36,432 nt of DNA from an uncultured Lachnospiraceae bacterium (GCA_947175845.1 CAMWOK010000001.1:1-36432); one strand, 5' to 3'; positions 17,556 to 25,709 are shown, counted from the stretch's first letter. Notes: generated by a model not told the origin, from the letters alone. Numbers and translations: made by a program.

Positions 17556-18593
17556 GTGTTTGAGCCGACAATCAAGGACATAGCCCATATCTGCGGCGTG
17601 GGTGTCAGCACTGTATCGAGGGCGATCAATGACCACCCGGATATCAATCCGGAGACAAAAGAGAAGATTATGGACGCGATCCGGGAGTATGGCTATGTTC
17701 CCAACGACAGCGCGCGCAATTTAAAGAGAGTGGACGCAAAGGCGATCGCAGTGCTTGTGAAAGGGATTGCAAACCCGTTTTTTACCAATATGATCAAGAC
17801 GATTGAGAAGGAGTGCAAGAAAAAGAGGTATGCGATGGAGCTGTCCCATATTGAGGCGGACGAGGATGAGGTAGATGTGGCCCAGAAGGTGGTCAAGGAG
17901 AAGCGGCTGCGCGGCATTATCTTTCTGGGGGGCCTGTTTTCCCACTCGGAGGAAAAATTAAAGAAACTCAATGTGCCGTTTGTGTTCAGCACGGTCGGAG
18001 CGATCCCGGAGAACATCAGCAGAAAGGCGTACTCGAGCATCAGCGTCGACGACCGCAGGGAGAGCGCGCGAATGGTGGAGTATCTGATTGGGCTGGGGCA
18101 TACGAAGATCGCGATCCTCGTGGCGGAAGCACAGGAGGAGAGCATCGGCAAACTGCGGCTTGAGGGATACTGTGACGCGCTGCGGTCACATGGCATCACA
18201 ATAGAGCCGAAACTGATCTGTCAGACACAGGATGAACTGAGCCATTTTTCCATGGAAAATGGCTATCTGTCAACGCGAAGGCTGCTCGAGCGGGGGGAAG
18301 CGTTCACAGCGCTGTACGCGGTGGCGGACGCGCTTGCCATCGGGGCGCTGCGGGCACTGTATGAGGCGGGGCTGCGCGTCCCGCAGGATATTTCCCTTGC
18401 AGGGTTTGACGGGATCGACATGACAGACTATACCGTCCCGAGCATCACGACAATGCGCCAGCCGGTCGAGGAGATGGCAAAGGACACGACAAGGCTGCTC
18501 TTTGACATCATTGCGAAGAAGACAAAGCACCAGCATATTGTGTATGATGCGGAGCTTGCAGTAAAAGAGTCCACGGCTTGTGGCGGCTCCTGA
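17556..18593 (+). CDS. LacI-family transcriptional repressor
   Basis: A 345-aa regulator. The N-terminal helix-turn-helix is TIKDIAHICGVGVSTVSRAI with the hinge region ending near residue 60, followed by a periplasmic-binding-protein-like sugar domain (ANPFFTNMIKTIE; GLGHTKIAIL; SLAGFDGIDMTDY near the C terminus). It starts with GTG at 17556 after GAGGTGG. It lies 27 bp after malQ and should repress that operon; the near-palindrome at 15899 is the obvious target. The effector is not certain, but maltose or another glucoside is likely from context. The gene end overlaps a strong hairpin. Confidence 0.92.
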   Translation: MFEPTIKDIAHICGVGVSTVSRAINDHPDINPETKEKIMDAIREYGYVPNDSARNLKRVDAKAIAVLVKGIANPFFTNMIKTIEKECKKKRYAMELSHIEADEDEVDVAQKVVKEKRLRGIIFLGGLFSHSEEKLKKLNVPFVFSTVGAIPENISRKAYSSISVDDRRESARMVEYLIGLGHTKIAILVAEAQEESIGKLRLEGYCDALRSHGITIEPKLICQTQDELSHFSMENGYLSTRRLLERGEAFTALYAVADALAIGALRALYEAGLRVPQDISLAGFDGIDMTDYTVPSITTMRQPVEEMAKDTTRLLFDIIAKKTKHQHIVYDAELAVKESTACGGS

Positions 18594-18613
18594 ATCAGGA
18601 GGCGCCACAAGCC
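18575..18613 (+). other. Long hairpin without U-tract over the lacI stop codon
   Basis: GGCTTGTGGCG (18575-18585) pairs with CGCCACAAGCC (18603-18613). After one G-G mismatch, CTCCT pairs with AGGAG around a 5-base loop. The TGA stop codon begins at the inner stem/loop border. The bases after it (TGATAAATCC) are not a U-tract, so it is not a standard terminator. A proper terminator follows at 18651. Confidence 0.8.
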
Positions 18614-18650
18614 TGATAAATCCATTTGAATCGTCCGCCACCGGCAGCAG

Positions 18651-18676
18651 TCCTGGATATTTGTCCGGGATTTTTT
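18651..18676 (+). terminator. Intrinsic terminator of the malQ-lacI operon
   Basis: TCCTGGA and TCCGGGA (one T-G pair) around a 6-base loop, followed by six T's (18671-18676). Confidence 0.75.
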
Positions 18677-18689
18677 GTATTTAGAGGTT

Positions 18690-18716
18690 TTTTTGTGCGC
18701 GCAAATGGTATATAAT
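18690..18716 (+). promoter_or_regulatory. Possible promoter of the glycosyltransferase operon
   Basis: TATAAT (18711-18716) is perfect, but the -35 (TTTTTG, 18690-18695, 15-bp spacer) is poor. Confidence 0.4.
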
Positions 18717-18777
18717 AAAAAAGATTCAGGGGAAAATACGGACTATCGCACAGAAGCGGAGAACAGGAGCAAGCTTT

Positions 18778-19797
18778 ATGGATTTGAGCGTAATCATATC
18801 TGCCTGCAATATGCAGCGTCACGTTGCGGCGTGTCTTAGAAGTGTCACCAGATGTCCGCGCGACACGATCCATATGGAGTGTATCGTGGTGAGCGAGGAT
18901 GACAGGAACGAGACAGCGGCGATTGTAAACAGATATATCGAGCGGGACAGCCGGATCAGACTCGTCACAGTCAGAAGCGGTGCGGCGGTGGAGGTGCGGA
19001 ACGAGGGGATTGAGGCGGCACAGGGAACCTACATACTGTTTCTCGATGCGGACAGCAGGCTGTGCGAGGATGCGTGGGAGCAGATAGAAGCCGCGGTGGA
19101 GGAAGAGTACGCTGATTTTGTTGCCTTTAGCTCAATCACGGCGCGCAGAAGCGGAAAGCTCGTGGCGCAGATGCTCCCGATAGCAGATGTGGTGTCGAAT
19201 GATCCGGATGAGGCGAGGCGGCTGATGCACACAGGGTCTGCGCTGCGGACCTGTGAGGGGAAGCTGTTCAAGGGCAGGATCATCCGGGACAACAACATCC
19301 TGTTTCGGACAGAGCTTTCGACCGGCGGTGATTTTATGTTTGTGGCGGAGTATTTTGAGCACAGCGAGAGCTATCTGCTCACGAAGGCGATGATTCTGTA
19401 CTGTCCGCGTCGGGATGCAAATATCTGGAAGAATTACAGTATGGAGGAAAGTATTGCACGCATCGGCGCTGTGTACGATTTTCACACAGATGTGGTGGGA
19501 CGCTATCATGACAGTGCACTGACAGCGTGCGTGCGGGTGTATTATCTGGACATGCTGATGACGCTTTTGGGTACATATGAGAGGGCGTACAGCTACAGCA
19601 GGGCAGCGCTGGAGACACTCTATGAAAATGCGCTCAGAGACAAGTTTGTGAAGCGGCTTTTGTGTGAGGTGGACGAGCGCATGATTCGATCTGGGATGTT
19701 AAAGTATGAATATCGTCTGCTCCGGCAGGGCAGCCCGGCGAAACTGCGAAAGTATTTTGCCATCAGGGCGCTGCTTCCTGTGGCAGACAGAATATAG
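18778..19797 (+). CDS. Family 2 glycosyltransferase
   Basis: A 339-aa GT-A fold enzyme. It opens with LSVIISACNMQRHVAACLRS, the nucleotide-sugar binding start of GT2, has the metal-binding DxD as FLDADS (Asp90, Asp92), and the acceptor-side GGDFMFVAEYF in the middle. Members build surface polysaccharide or teichoic-acid-like polymers at the cytoplasmic face. No membrane helix is seen. The donor and product are unknown; UDP-glucuronate from the nearby ugd is possible but only by proximity. GGAG lies 8 bases before the ATG. The TPR lipoprotein follows after 22 bp, so the two are probably cotranscribed. Confidence 0.85.
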   Translation: MDLSVIISACNMQRHVAACLRSVTRCPRDTIHMECIVVSEDDRNETAAIVNRYIERDSRIRLVTVRSGAAVEVRNEGIEAAQGTYILFLDADSRLCEDAWEQIEAAVEEEYADFVAFSSITARRSGKLVAQMLPIADVVSNDPDEARRLMHTGSALRTCEGKLFKGRIIRDNNILFRTELSTGGDFMFVAEYFEHSESYLLTKAMILYCPRRDANIWKNYSMEESIARIGAVYDFHTDVVGRYHDSALTACVRVYYLDMLMTLLGTYERAYSYSRAALETLYENALRDKFVKRLLCEVDERMIRSGMLKYEYRLLRQGSPAKLRKYFAIRALLPVADRI

Positions 19798-19819
19798 CGA
19801 GGCGGTACAGGGGACTATT

Positions 19820-20881
19820 ATGGCAAAACGAAAAATAATACAGGTTGTGAGGCGGAGTGCTGCCGTTTTGGGGATGGCCCTGCTGGTGGGGGGCTGCACA
19901 CAGAAGGTGGAGAACACCAATCTCCTTGAGGGAATGAATCTGGTGGAGCAGTACGACTTTCAGGGGGCGCTCGCAAGTTTTGATGCAGCGCTGCTGAACA
20001 AGGAGGATGCAGAGCTTTGTTACAGGGGGCAGGGGATTGCCTATATGGGGCTTGGAAATTACGCGGACGCGGAGACCGCGTTTCTCAAATCGATCGAGAA
20101 TGCGCAGAGCACGCCCACGCAGCTTCTGTATGACACCAACTATTATCTTGCATCGGTTTACATGAAGCAGGGAAGGTACGCGGATGCGGAGAAGATCTAC
20201 TCGGCGATTATTGCGCTCAAAAAAAAGGACAAGGACGCGTATTATCTGCGCGCGTGCGCGCGGCTGTACCAGAACCGCTACGATGAGGCGGTCGCGGACT
20301 TTGAGAGTGCGTTTAAGCTTGATTCCGATGACATCGGACTGGTGACAGACGCCTACGTGGAGATGCAGGCGGCGGGTTTTGGCGAGCAGGGAAAGACCTA
20401 TATCCGGGAGTTTATGGAAAAAAACCAGAAAGCGCTCGACGACGGTGAGAAGGGCGTGATCTACTACTATCTCGAGGACTATGAGACTGCGCGCAGGCTT
20501 CTCGATCCCTTTGTGAACGGCAAGGATGTCAAGCTCTGTATCATTTTGGGGCAGACCTATGAAAAGCTGGATATCATGGACTATGCCGCTGTTGTGTATG
20601 AGACCTATCTCAGCGGAAATGAGCCGAATGCGGCGGTCTACAACAGCCTTGGGATCTGTCTGATGCATCAGGAAAAGTATACCCAGGCACTGGACAAGTT
20701 TGAGAGCGGTATCGCCATGGGCGATTCGGATTATCTGCAGGAGCTGATGTACAACAGGATTGTCGCCAACGAGTACATCGGAAATTTTGCACAGGCAAAG
20801 ACGCAGATGGAGGAGTATCTGCAGATTTATCCAGATGACGAAAAGGCAAAAAAAGAAAATGAATTCCTGAAAACACGCTGA
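19820..20881 (+). CDS. TPR-repeat lipoprotein
   Basis: A 353-aa secreted, membrane-anchored protein. The start MAKRKIIQVVRRSAAVLGMA is a signal sequence ending in the lipobox-like VGGC (Cys26). The rest is a chain of helical tetratricopeptide repeats, visible as repeats with the W/Y-A-F spacing: GMNLVEQYDFQGALASFDAA, YRGQGIAYMGLGNYADAETA, YLASVYMKQGRYADAEKIY, YLRACARLYQNRYDEAVADF and later SLGICLMHQEKYTQALDKF. TPR arrays bind partner proteins; the partner here is unknown. GGGG precedes the ATG. A reading frame extending further upstream overlaps the glycosyltransferase and lacks a ribosome site. Confidence 0.85.
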   Translation: MAKRKIIQVVRRSAAVLGMALLVGGCTQKVENTNLLEGMNLVEQYDFQGALASFDAALLNKEDAELCYRGQGIAYMGLGNYADAETAFLKSIENAQSTPTQLLYDTNYYLASVYMKQGRYADAEKIYSAIIALKKKDKDAYYLRACARLYQNRYDEAVADFESAFKLDSDDIGLVTDAYVEMQAAGFGEQGKTYIREFMEKNQKALDDGEKGVIYYYLEDYETARRLLDPFVNGKDVKLCIILGQTYEKLDIMDYAAVVYETYLSGNEPNAAVYNSLGICLMHQEKYTQALDKFESGIAMGDSDYLQELMYNRIVANEYIGNFAQAKTQMEEYLQIYPDDEKAKKENEFLKTR

Positions 20882-20886
20882 CGCGC

Positions 20887-20908
20887 TTTATGACACAGAA
20901 GTCATAAA
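20887..20908 (+). promoter_or_regulatory. 22-bp dyad upstream of nrdD
   Basis: TTTATGAC (20887-20894) and GTCATAAA (20901-20908) are perfect inverted arms around ACAGAA. No U-tract follows. It could be a Crp/Fnr-type operator or a weak 3' hairpin of the lipoprotein gene. Confidence 0.4.
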
Positions 20909-20909
20909 A

Positions 20910-20925
20910 ACACTAGATATTGTAT
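20910..20925 (+). promoter_or_regulatory. NrdR-box-like site
   Basis: ACACTAGATATTGTAT matches the remembered NrdR consensus (ACACWATATATWGTGT) at 14 of 16 positions. NrdR is the universal repressor of ribonucleotide reductase genes and usually binds paired boxes. A second, more degenerate dyad (AACACT..AGTGTT) lies at 20938-20960. Confidence 0.5.
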
Positions 20926-20937
20926 TTTGCGTTTGGG

Positions 20938-20960
20938 AACACTTGCTATTTAGTAGTGTT
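20938..20960 (+). promoter_or_regulatory. Second ACAC/GTGT dyad before nrdD
   Basis: AACACT (20938-20943) and AGTGTT (20955-20960) are perfect arms. The spacing is longer than in a consensus NrdR box, so its identity as the second box is uncertain. Confidence 0.35.
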
Positions 20961-20963
20961 CGA

Positions 20964-20992
20964 TTGACTTCGCATTTTTGATCTGATAAGAT
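20964..20992 (+). promoter_or_regulatory. Promoter of nrdD
   Basis: TTGACT (20964-20969), 17 bp, TAAGAT (20987-20992). The leader would be about 27 nt. Confidence 0.7.
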
Positions 20993-21026
20993 TAATAAAA
21001 ATGAATCAAGTGAAGGAGTATGCGAA

Positions 21027-23429
21027 ATGTTTCAGGTTATCAAGAGGGATGGCAGTGTGTCCGAGTTTTGTCTGGACAAGATCAGCGGTGCGATCGTCAA
21101 GGCATTTAACGCGACACAGATGCAGTTTAATCAGGATATCATCGACTTGCTTGCACTGCGCGTGACAGCCGACATCCAGGAAAAAATAAAAGAGGGAAAT
21201 GTTCATGTGGAGGATATCCAGGACAGCGCGGAGAAGGTGCTCGAGCAGGCAGGCTACACGGATACGGCCAAGGCGTTCATTCTCTACAGAAAGCAGCGCG
21301 AGAAAATGCGCAACATGAAGTCCACCATTCTCGACTACAAGGAGGTCGTGGACAGCTATGTGAAGGTGGAGGACTGGCGCGTGAAGGAGAACTCCACGGT
21401 CACGTACTCTGTCGGCGGACTGATTCTCTCCAATTCCGGGGCGGTCACGGCGAACTACTGGCTCTCCGAGATCTATGACGAGGAGATTGCGAACGCGCAC
21501 AGAAATGCGGATATCCATATCCATGACCTGTCCATGCTGACGGGCTACTGTGCAGGCTGGTCCCTGAAACAGCTGATCGAGGAAGGTCTTGGCGGCATCA
21601 CGGGAAAGATCACCTCCGCGCCGGCAAGACATCTGTCCGTGCTCTGTAACCAGATGGTTAATTTTCTCGGCATCATGCAGAATGAATGGGCGGGAGCACA
21701 GGCATTCTCCTCCTTTGACACATACTTGGCCCCGTTTGTGAAGGCGGACAATCTTTCCTATCCGGAAGTCAAGAAATGCATTGAGGCGTTTATCTACGGC
21801 GTCAACACACCGAGCCGCTGGGGGACACAGGCGCCGTTCAGCAACATCACACTGGACTGGACCGTTCCGGGCGACCTTGCGAACCTTCCTGCGATCGTGG
21901 GCGGCGTGGAGATGGACTTCACCTACGGCGACTGCAAGGCGGAGATGGATATGGTCAACAAGGCGTTTATCGAGACGATGATCGAGGGGGATGCCAACGG
22001 GAGAGGCTTCCAGTATCCGATCCCAACCTATTCCATAACACGCGATTTTGACTGGTCTGACACGGAAAACAACCGACTGTTATTTGAGATGACGGCAAAG
22101 TACGGAACCCCGTATTTCTCCAATTATATCAACTCTGACATGGAGCCGTCCGACGTCCGCAGCATGTGCTGCAGGCTGCGCCTTGACCTGCGGGAGCTTC
22201 GCAAAAAAACGGGTGGTTTCTTTGGGTCGGGCGAGAGCACGGGCAGTGTGGGCGTCGTCACGATCAACCTTCCGCGCATCGCCTATCTGGCGTCGGACGA
22301 GGCAGATTTTTACAGGCGTCTCGACCGCCTGATGGACATCAGTGCACGCTCCCTCAAGATAAAGCGCAATGTGATCTCAAGACTTTTGGACGAGGGCCTG
22401 TATCCCTACACAAAGCGCTACCTTGGCAGGTTTGACAGCCATTTCTCCACGATCGGACTGATCGGAATGAACGAGGCGGGACTCAATGCGAAGTGGCTCA
22501 GGGCGGATCTCTCCCACAGCGAGGCGCAGCAGTTTGCTAAGGATGTGCTAAACCACATGAGAGAGCGCCTGTCTGATTACCAGGAGCAGTACGGCGATCT
22601 GTACAATCTCGAGGCGACGCCGGCGGAGAGCACGACCTACAGACTCGCAAAACACGACAGGGAGAAGTGGAGCGACATCATCACGGCGGGGCACGCGGGC
22701 GACAGGCCCTACTACACGAACTCCTCGCATCTGCCGGTCGACTACACGACAGATATCTTTGACGCGCTCGACATTCAGGATGAGCTCCAGACGCTCTACA
22801 CTTCCGGGACAGTGTTCCACGCCTTTCTGGGCGAGAAGCTCCCCGACTGGAAGGCCGCGGCAGATCTGGTGCGCACGATCGCCGAGAACTACAGACTGCC
22901 CTATTACACCATGTCACCGACCTATTCCATCTGCAGGGAGCACGGGTATCTTGCAGGGGAGCAGAAGGTGTGTCCGAAATGTGGTAAGACGACGGAGATA
23001 TACAGCCGCATCACGGGGTACTACAGACCGGTGCAGAACTGGAATGACGGGAAACTGCAGGAGTATCAGAACCGCACGGAGTACAGGATGGGAAACAGCG
23101 TCCGGGTTGTCGACAACATCAACAGGATTGATGACGGCGGCAGCCGTAAGGCTGACGATGTGCGGCAGGAGGCTCAGTCCGCACCATGCGCGGGAAAAAG
23201 TGACACATACCTGTTCACGACGAAGACCTGTCCGAACTGCAGCCTGGCAAAAGAGTACCTGCAGAATGTGGACTACATGGTTGTCGATGCCGAGGAGAAT
23301 ATGGAGCTTGCCGTCAAATACGGCGTCAGGCAGGCGCCGACGCTTGTAATTGTAGCTGGACAATCACAGCAGAAGTATGTTAATGTATCTAATATAAGAA
23401 AGTATGCAGAACTGCTGCGGGCGCAGTGA
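21027..23429 (+). CDS. nrdD: Anaerobic ribonucleoside-triphosphate reductase with fused glutaredoxin-like domain
   Basis: An 800-aa class III reductase that makes dNTPs without oxygen using a glycyl radical. An ATP-cone allosteric domain fills about residues 1-95. The ten-stranded barrel core follows, with RSMCCRL (Cys381/382) a probable thiyl-radical site. Near the C terminus of the core is a zinc site (Cys636, His639, Cys649, Cys652), then the glycyl radical loop RITGYYRPVQNWN, Gly664. After a linker, residues ~725-800 form a thioredoxin-fold domain with a CPNC motif (Cys735, Cys738), so the electron donor is built in. Redoxin rather than formate is therefore the likely reductant (inference). 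AAGGAG lies eight bases before the ATG. The activase gene nrdG is not adjacent; pyrF follows after 29 bp. Confidence 0.96.
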   Translation: MFQVIKRDGSVSEFCLDKISGAIVKAFNATQMQFNQDIIDLLALRVTADIQEKIKEGNVHVEDIQDSAEKVLEQAGYTDTAKAFILYRKQREKMRNMKSTILDYKEVVDSYVKVEDWRVKENSTVTYSVGGLILSNSGAVTANYWLSEIYDEEIANAHRNADIHIHDLSMLTGYCAGWSLKQLIEEGLGGITGKITSAPARHLSVLCNQMVNFLGIMQNEWAGAQAFSSFDTYLAPFVKADNLSYPEVKKCIEAFIYGVNTPSRWGTQAPFSNITLDWTVPGDLANLPAIVGGVEMDFTYGDCKAEMDMVNKAFIETMIEGDANGRGFQYPIPTYSITRDFDWSDTENNRLLFEMTAKYGTPYFSNYINSDMEPSDVRSMCCRLRLDLRELRKKTGGFFGSGESTGSVGVVTINLPRIAYLASDEADFYRRLDRLMDISARSLKIKRNVISRLLDEGLYPYTKRYLGRFDSHFSTIGLIGMNEAGLNAKWLRADLSHSEAQQFAKDVLNHMRERLSDYQEQYGDLYNLEATPAESTTYRLAKHDREKWSDIITAGHAGDRPYYTNSSHLPVDYTTDIFDALDIQDELQTLYTSGTVFHAFLGEKLPDWKAAADLVRTIAENYRLPYYTMSPTYSICREHGYLAGEQKVCPKCGKTTEIYSRITGYYRPVQNWNDGKLQEYQNRTEYRMGNSVRVVDNINRIDDGGSRKADDVRQEAQSAPCAGKSDTYLFTTKTCPNCSLAKEYLQNVDYMVVDAEENMELAVKYGVRQAPTLVIVAGQSQQKYVNVSNIRKYAELLRAQ

Positions 23430-23458
23430 CAGTGCGAAGAAAAACATGGAGGGAACAC

Positions 23459-24442
23459 ATGATTGACAAACTGATAGAAAAGATCCAGAAAACCGGGGCG
23501 CCTATCGTGGTGGGGCTCGACCCTACACTGAAGTTCGTGCCGGATCATATTAAGGAGGCGGCGTTTGCGGAGAAAGGCGAGACGCTGGAGGGCGCAGCGG
23601 AGGCGATCTGGCGTTTTAACAAGGCGATTGTCGACAGCACCTGTGATCTGATTCCGGCTGTCAAGCCGCAGATTGCCATGTATGAGCAGTTTGGGATACC
23701 GGGACTTGCCGCGTTCAGGCAGACGGTCGACTACTGTAAGGAAAAAGGGCTGGTGGTGATCGGCGATGTCAAGAGAGGCGACATCGGATCGACATCTGCT
23801 GCGTATGCGGCGGCCCATCTCGGAAAGGTGCAGGTAGGCAGCAGCCTCTGCGCGGGATTTGACGAGGATTTTGCGACGGTCAATCCATATCTTGGTTCGG
23901 ATGGCATCCAGCCGTTTATCGATGTCTGCAAGGAGGAGAAGAAAGGCATTTTTATCCTGGTCAAGACCTCCAATCCGAGCAGCGGCGAATTTCAGGACAG
24001 GCTTGTGCAGTCTGGCGTCACCGCCGGAGCGCCTGACGGGGGCGGTGTCACATTTTCCGACAGGCCGCTTTACGAGGTGGTCGGCGAGAAGGTTGCCGAG
24101 TGGAGCGCGCAGCTCATGGGACAGAAGGGTTACAGTTATGTCGGTGCAGTCGTGGGGGCCACTTATCCGGAACAGGGCAGAATCCTGCGCAGTGTGATGC
24201 CAAAATCGTTCATTTTGGTTCCCGGCTACGGCGCACAGGGCGCCTCAGGTAAAGACCTGATACACTTTTTCGACGAAAACCGTCTGGGTGCGATCGTCAA
24301 TTCTTCCCGGGGAATCATCGCGGCTTATCAGAGCGGCAAGTACAGTCAGTTTGGCGCAGAGAATTTTGCGGATGCTTCGAGGCAGGCAGTGGTCGATATG
24401 ATCGCGGATATCGATCAGGCATTTGCAGGTGTTGGAAGATAG
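23459..24442 (+). CDS. pyrF: Orotidine 5'-phosphate decarboxylase, type 2
   Basis: A 327-aa cytosolic enzyme decarboxylating OMP to UMP, the last step of pyrimidine synthesis. The start MIDKLIEKIQKTGAPIVVGL and the catalytic DVKRGDIGSTSAAYA (Asp-Lys-Asp set) are those of the type 2 subfamily, which is longer than the E. coli form. GPDxxF-like phosphate loops appear as VPGYGAQGASG. GGAGGG precedes the ATG at 23459; an upstream in-frame start would overlap nrdD's end and lacks a ribosome site. It lies between nrdD and pyrE in what looks like one nucleotide operon. Confidence 0.95.
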   Translation: MIDKLIEKIQKTGAPIVVGLDPTLKFVPDHIKEAAFAEKGETLEGAAEAIWRFNKAIVDSTCDLIPAVKPQIAMYEQFGIPGLAAFRQTVDYCKEKGLVVIGDVKRGDIGSTSAAYAAAHLGKVQVGSSLCAGFDEDFATVNPYLGSDGIQPFIDVCKEEKKGIFILVKTSNPSSGEFQDRLVQSGVTAGAPDGGGVTFSDRPLYEVVGEKVAEWSAQLMGQKGYSYVGAVVGATYPEQGRILRSVMPKSFILVPGYGAQGASGKDLIHFFDENRLGAIVNSSRGIIAAYQSGKYSQFGAENFADASRQAVVDMIADIDQAFAGVGR

Positions 24443-24473
24443 CAGGAACCAGAATACGGAGGCAAAGGGGAAT

Positions 24474-25148
24474 ATGGAACAATACAAGAGAGAATTTATT
24501 GAGTTTATGGTTGACAGCAACGTGTTGAAATTCGGTGATTTTACGCTCAAGAGCGGAAGAAAATCTCCGTTTTTCATGAATGCGGGAGCCTATGTTACAG
24601 GCTCGCAGCTCAGAAAGCTCGGCGGCTATTACGCGAAGGCGATCTATGACAACTACGGTGCAGATTTCGATGTGCTCTTTGGACCGGCGTACAAGGGGAT
24701 TCCGCTCTCGGTGGCGACCGCCATGGCGTTCAGCGAGCTGTACGGAAAGGATGTCAGGTACTGTTCAAACCGCAAGGAGGTGAAGGACCACGGAGATGTG
24801 GGGATCCTTCTCGGAAGCGATCTGAATGACGGCGACCGGGTAGTCCTCATCGAGGATGTCACAACCTCCGGAAAATCGATAGAGGAGACATTCCCGATCT
24901 TAAAGGCGCAGGCAAACGTGGACGTCGTGGGGCTGATGGTGAGCTTAAACCGCCAGGAGCGCGGCAAAACACACGAGAACGCGCTCGCAGAGATCCGCGG
25001 TGTGTACGGTATTGAGACAGGCGCGATCGTCACGATGGAAGAGGTTGTGGAGTACTTATACAACAGGACATACAACGGCAGAGTGCTCATCGACGATGAG
25101 ATGAAGAAAGCAATAGACGCGTACTATGCACAGTACGGGGCGAAATAG
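24474..25148 (+). CDS. pyrE: Orotate phosphoribosyltransferase
   Basis: A 224-aa enzyme joining orotate and PRPP to OMP, the substrate of the preceding PyrF. The PRPP-binding motif is VVLIEDVTTSGKSI, and the N terminus FGDFTLKSGRKSPFFMNAG holds the orotate and flexible-loop region. The start at 24474 follows AAAGGGG. The gap after pyrF is 31 bp. The TAG stop is followed 24 bp later by a small membrane peptide gene. The length is normal. Confidence 0.96.
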   Translation: MEQYKREFIEFMVDSNVLKFGDFTLKSGRKSPFFMNAGAYVTGSQLRKLGGYYAKAIYDNYGADFDVLFGPAYKGIPLSVATAMAFSELYGKDVRYCSNRKEVKDHGDVGILLGSDLNDGDRVVLIEDVTTSGKSIEETFPILKAQANVDVVGLMVSLNRQERGKTHENALAEIRGVYGIETGAIVTMEEVVEYLYNRTYNGRVLIDDEMKKAIDAYYAQYGAK

Positions 25149-25172
25149 GAAAGAATGGAGGACTGGGATCGG

Positions 25173-25325
25173 ATGGACGAGCGGGTATATAAAGCGATGG
25201 GACGTGCGGGGACACTCTCAATCATACTGGGTGTGGTATCGATTGTCGTGGGGCTGACGAGCGGCGTGATGCTTTTGATCAGCGGCGGCAGACTTCTGGC
25301 AGGTAAATCAAAGATCTTATTTTAG
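25173..25325 (+). CDS. Small membrane protein, 50 aa, unknown
   Basis: A short frame follows pyrE by 24 bp: MDERVYKAMGRAGTLSIIL, then a long hydrophobic stretch rich in Val, Gly and Ile, ending in GKSKILF. It looks like one long or two short membrane helices with basic ends. GGAGG at 25157-25161 is 11 bases from this ATG; the in-frame ATG at 25155 overlaps it and would give 56 aa. I do not recognise the family. Its position behind pyrE and before another small membrane gene suggests the same mRNA. A U-less hairpin directly follows the stop. Confidence 0.6.
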   Translation: MDERVYKAMGRAGTLSIILGVVSIVVGLTSGVMLLISGGRLLAGKSKILF

Positions 25326-25326
25326 C

Positions 25327-25362
25327 GCGGAATGGGCATTTCCTGTGAAATGCCCATTCCGC
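25327..25362 (+). other. Perfect 16-bp hairpin without U-tract
   Basis: GCGGAATGGGCATTTC (25327-25342), loop CTGT, and the exact complement at 25347-25362. No T-run follows on either strand, and the next gene's ribosome site starts only 9 bp later. It may separate or stabilise mRNA segments or gate translation of the next gene. Confidence 0.85.
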
Positions 25363-25381
25363 ATGTACATGAGGAGTGAAA

Positions 25382-25708
25382 ATGTTTCGTATTTTTGGCA
25401 GGGAAGGGTATATTTTTACAGATAAGAAAAACCCTAAGCGGGGTATTATGTCAACGATACTCGGACTGATCGCGGGCGTGTCGATCTGTCTGGCAGTCCA
25501 CAAGGCATATCAAAACAGCGGGACTGCGCTCATGCAGTATGGGGCAGTGGTGCTTTTGTCCATGGCATATGCGCTGGTGGGACTGATCTTGGGGATACGC
25601 TCACTGTTGGAGAAGGATATTTTTCGTTTTTTTCCAATTGCCGGGGTGCTGTTGAATGTTCTTTCGATGGCGGCGAGCGGCGCTATACTATATTTGGGAG
25701 TGGTTTGA
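25382..25708 (+). CDS. Small three-helix membrane protein (DUF6142-like)
   Basis: A 108-aa protein starting MFRIFGREGYIFTDKKNPKR, then three hydrophobic segments at about residues 23-40, 52-73 and 84-106. The basic KKNPKRG before helix 1 predicts the N terminus inside. From memory it resembles the small DUF6142 membrane proteins of Lachnospiraceae, but I could not check this. GAGGAG stands 5-7 bases before the ATG at 25382; a GTG at 25376 overlaps that site. Its TGA ends one base before the ATG of the aminopeptidase, so the two genes are coupled. Confidence 0.75.
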   Translation: MFRIFGREGYIFTDKKNPKRGIMSTILGLIAGVSICLAVHKAYQNSGTALMQYGAVVLLSMAYALVGLILGIRSLLEKDIFRFFPIAGVLLNVLSMAASGAILYLGVV

Positions 25709-25709
25709 G

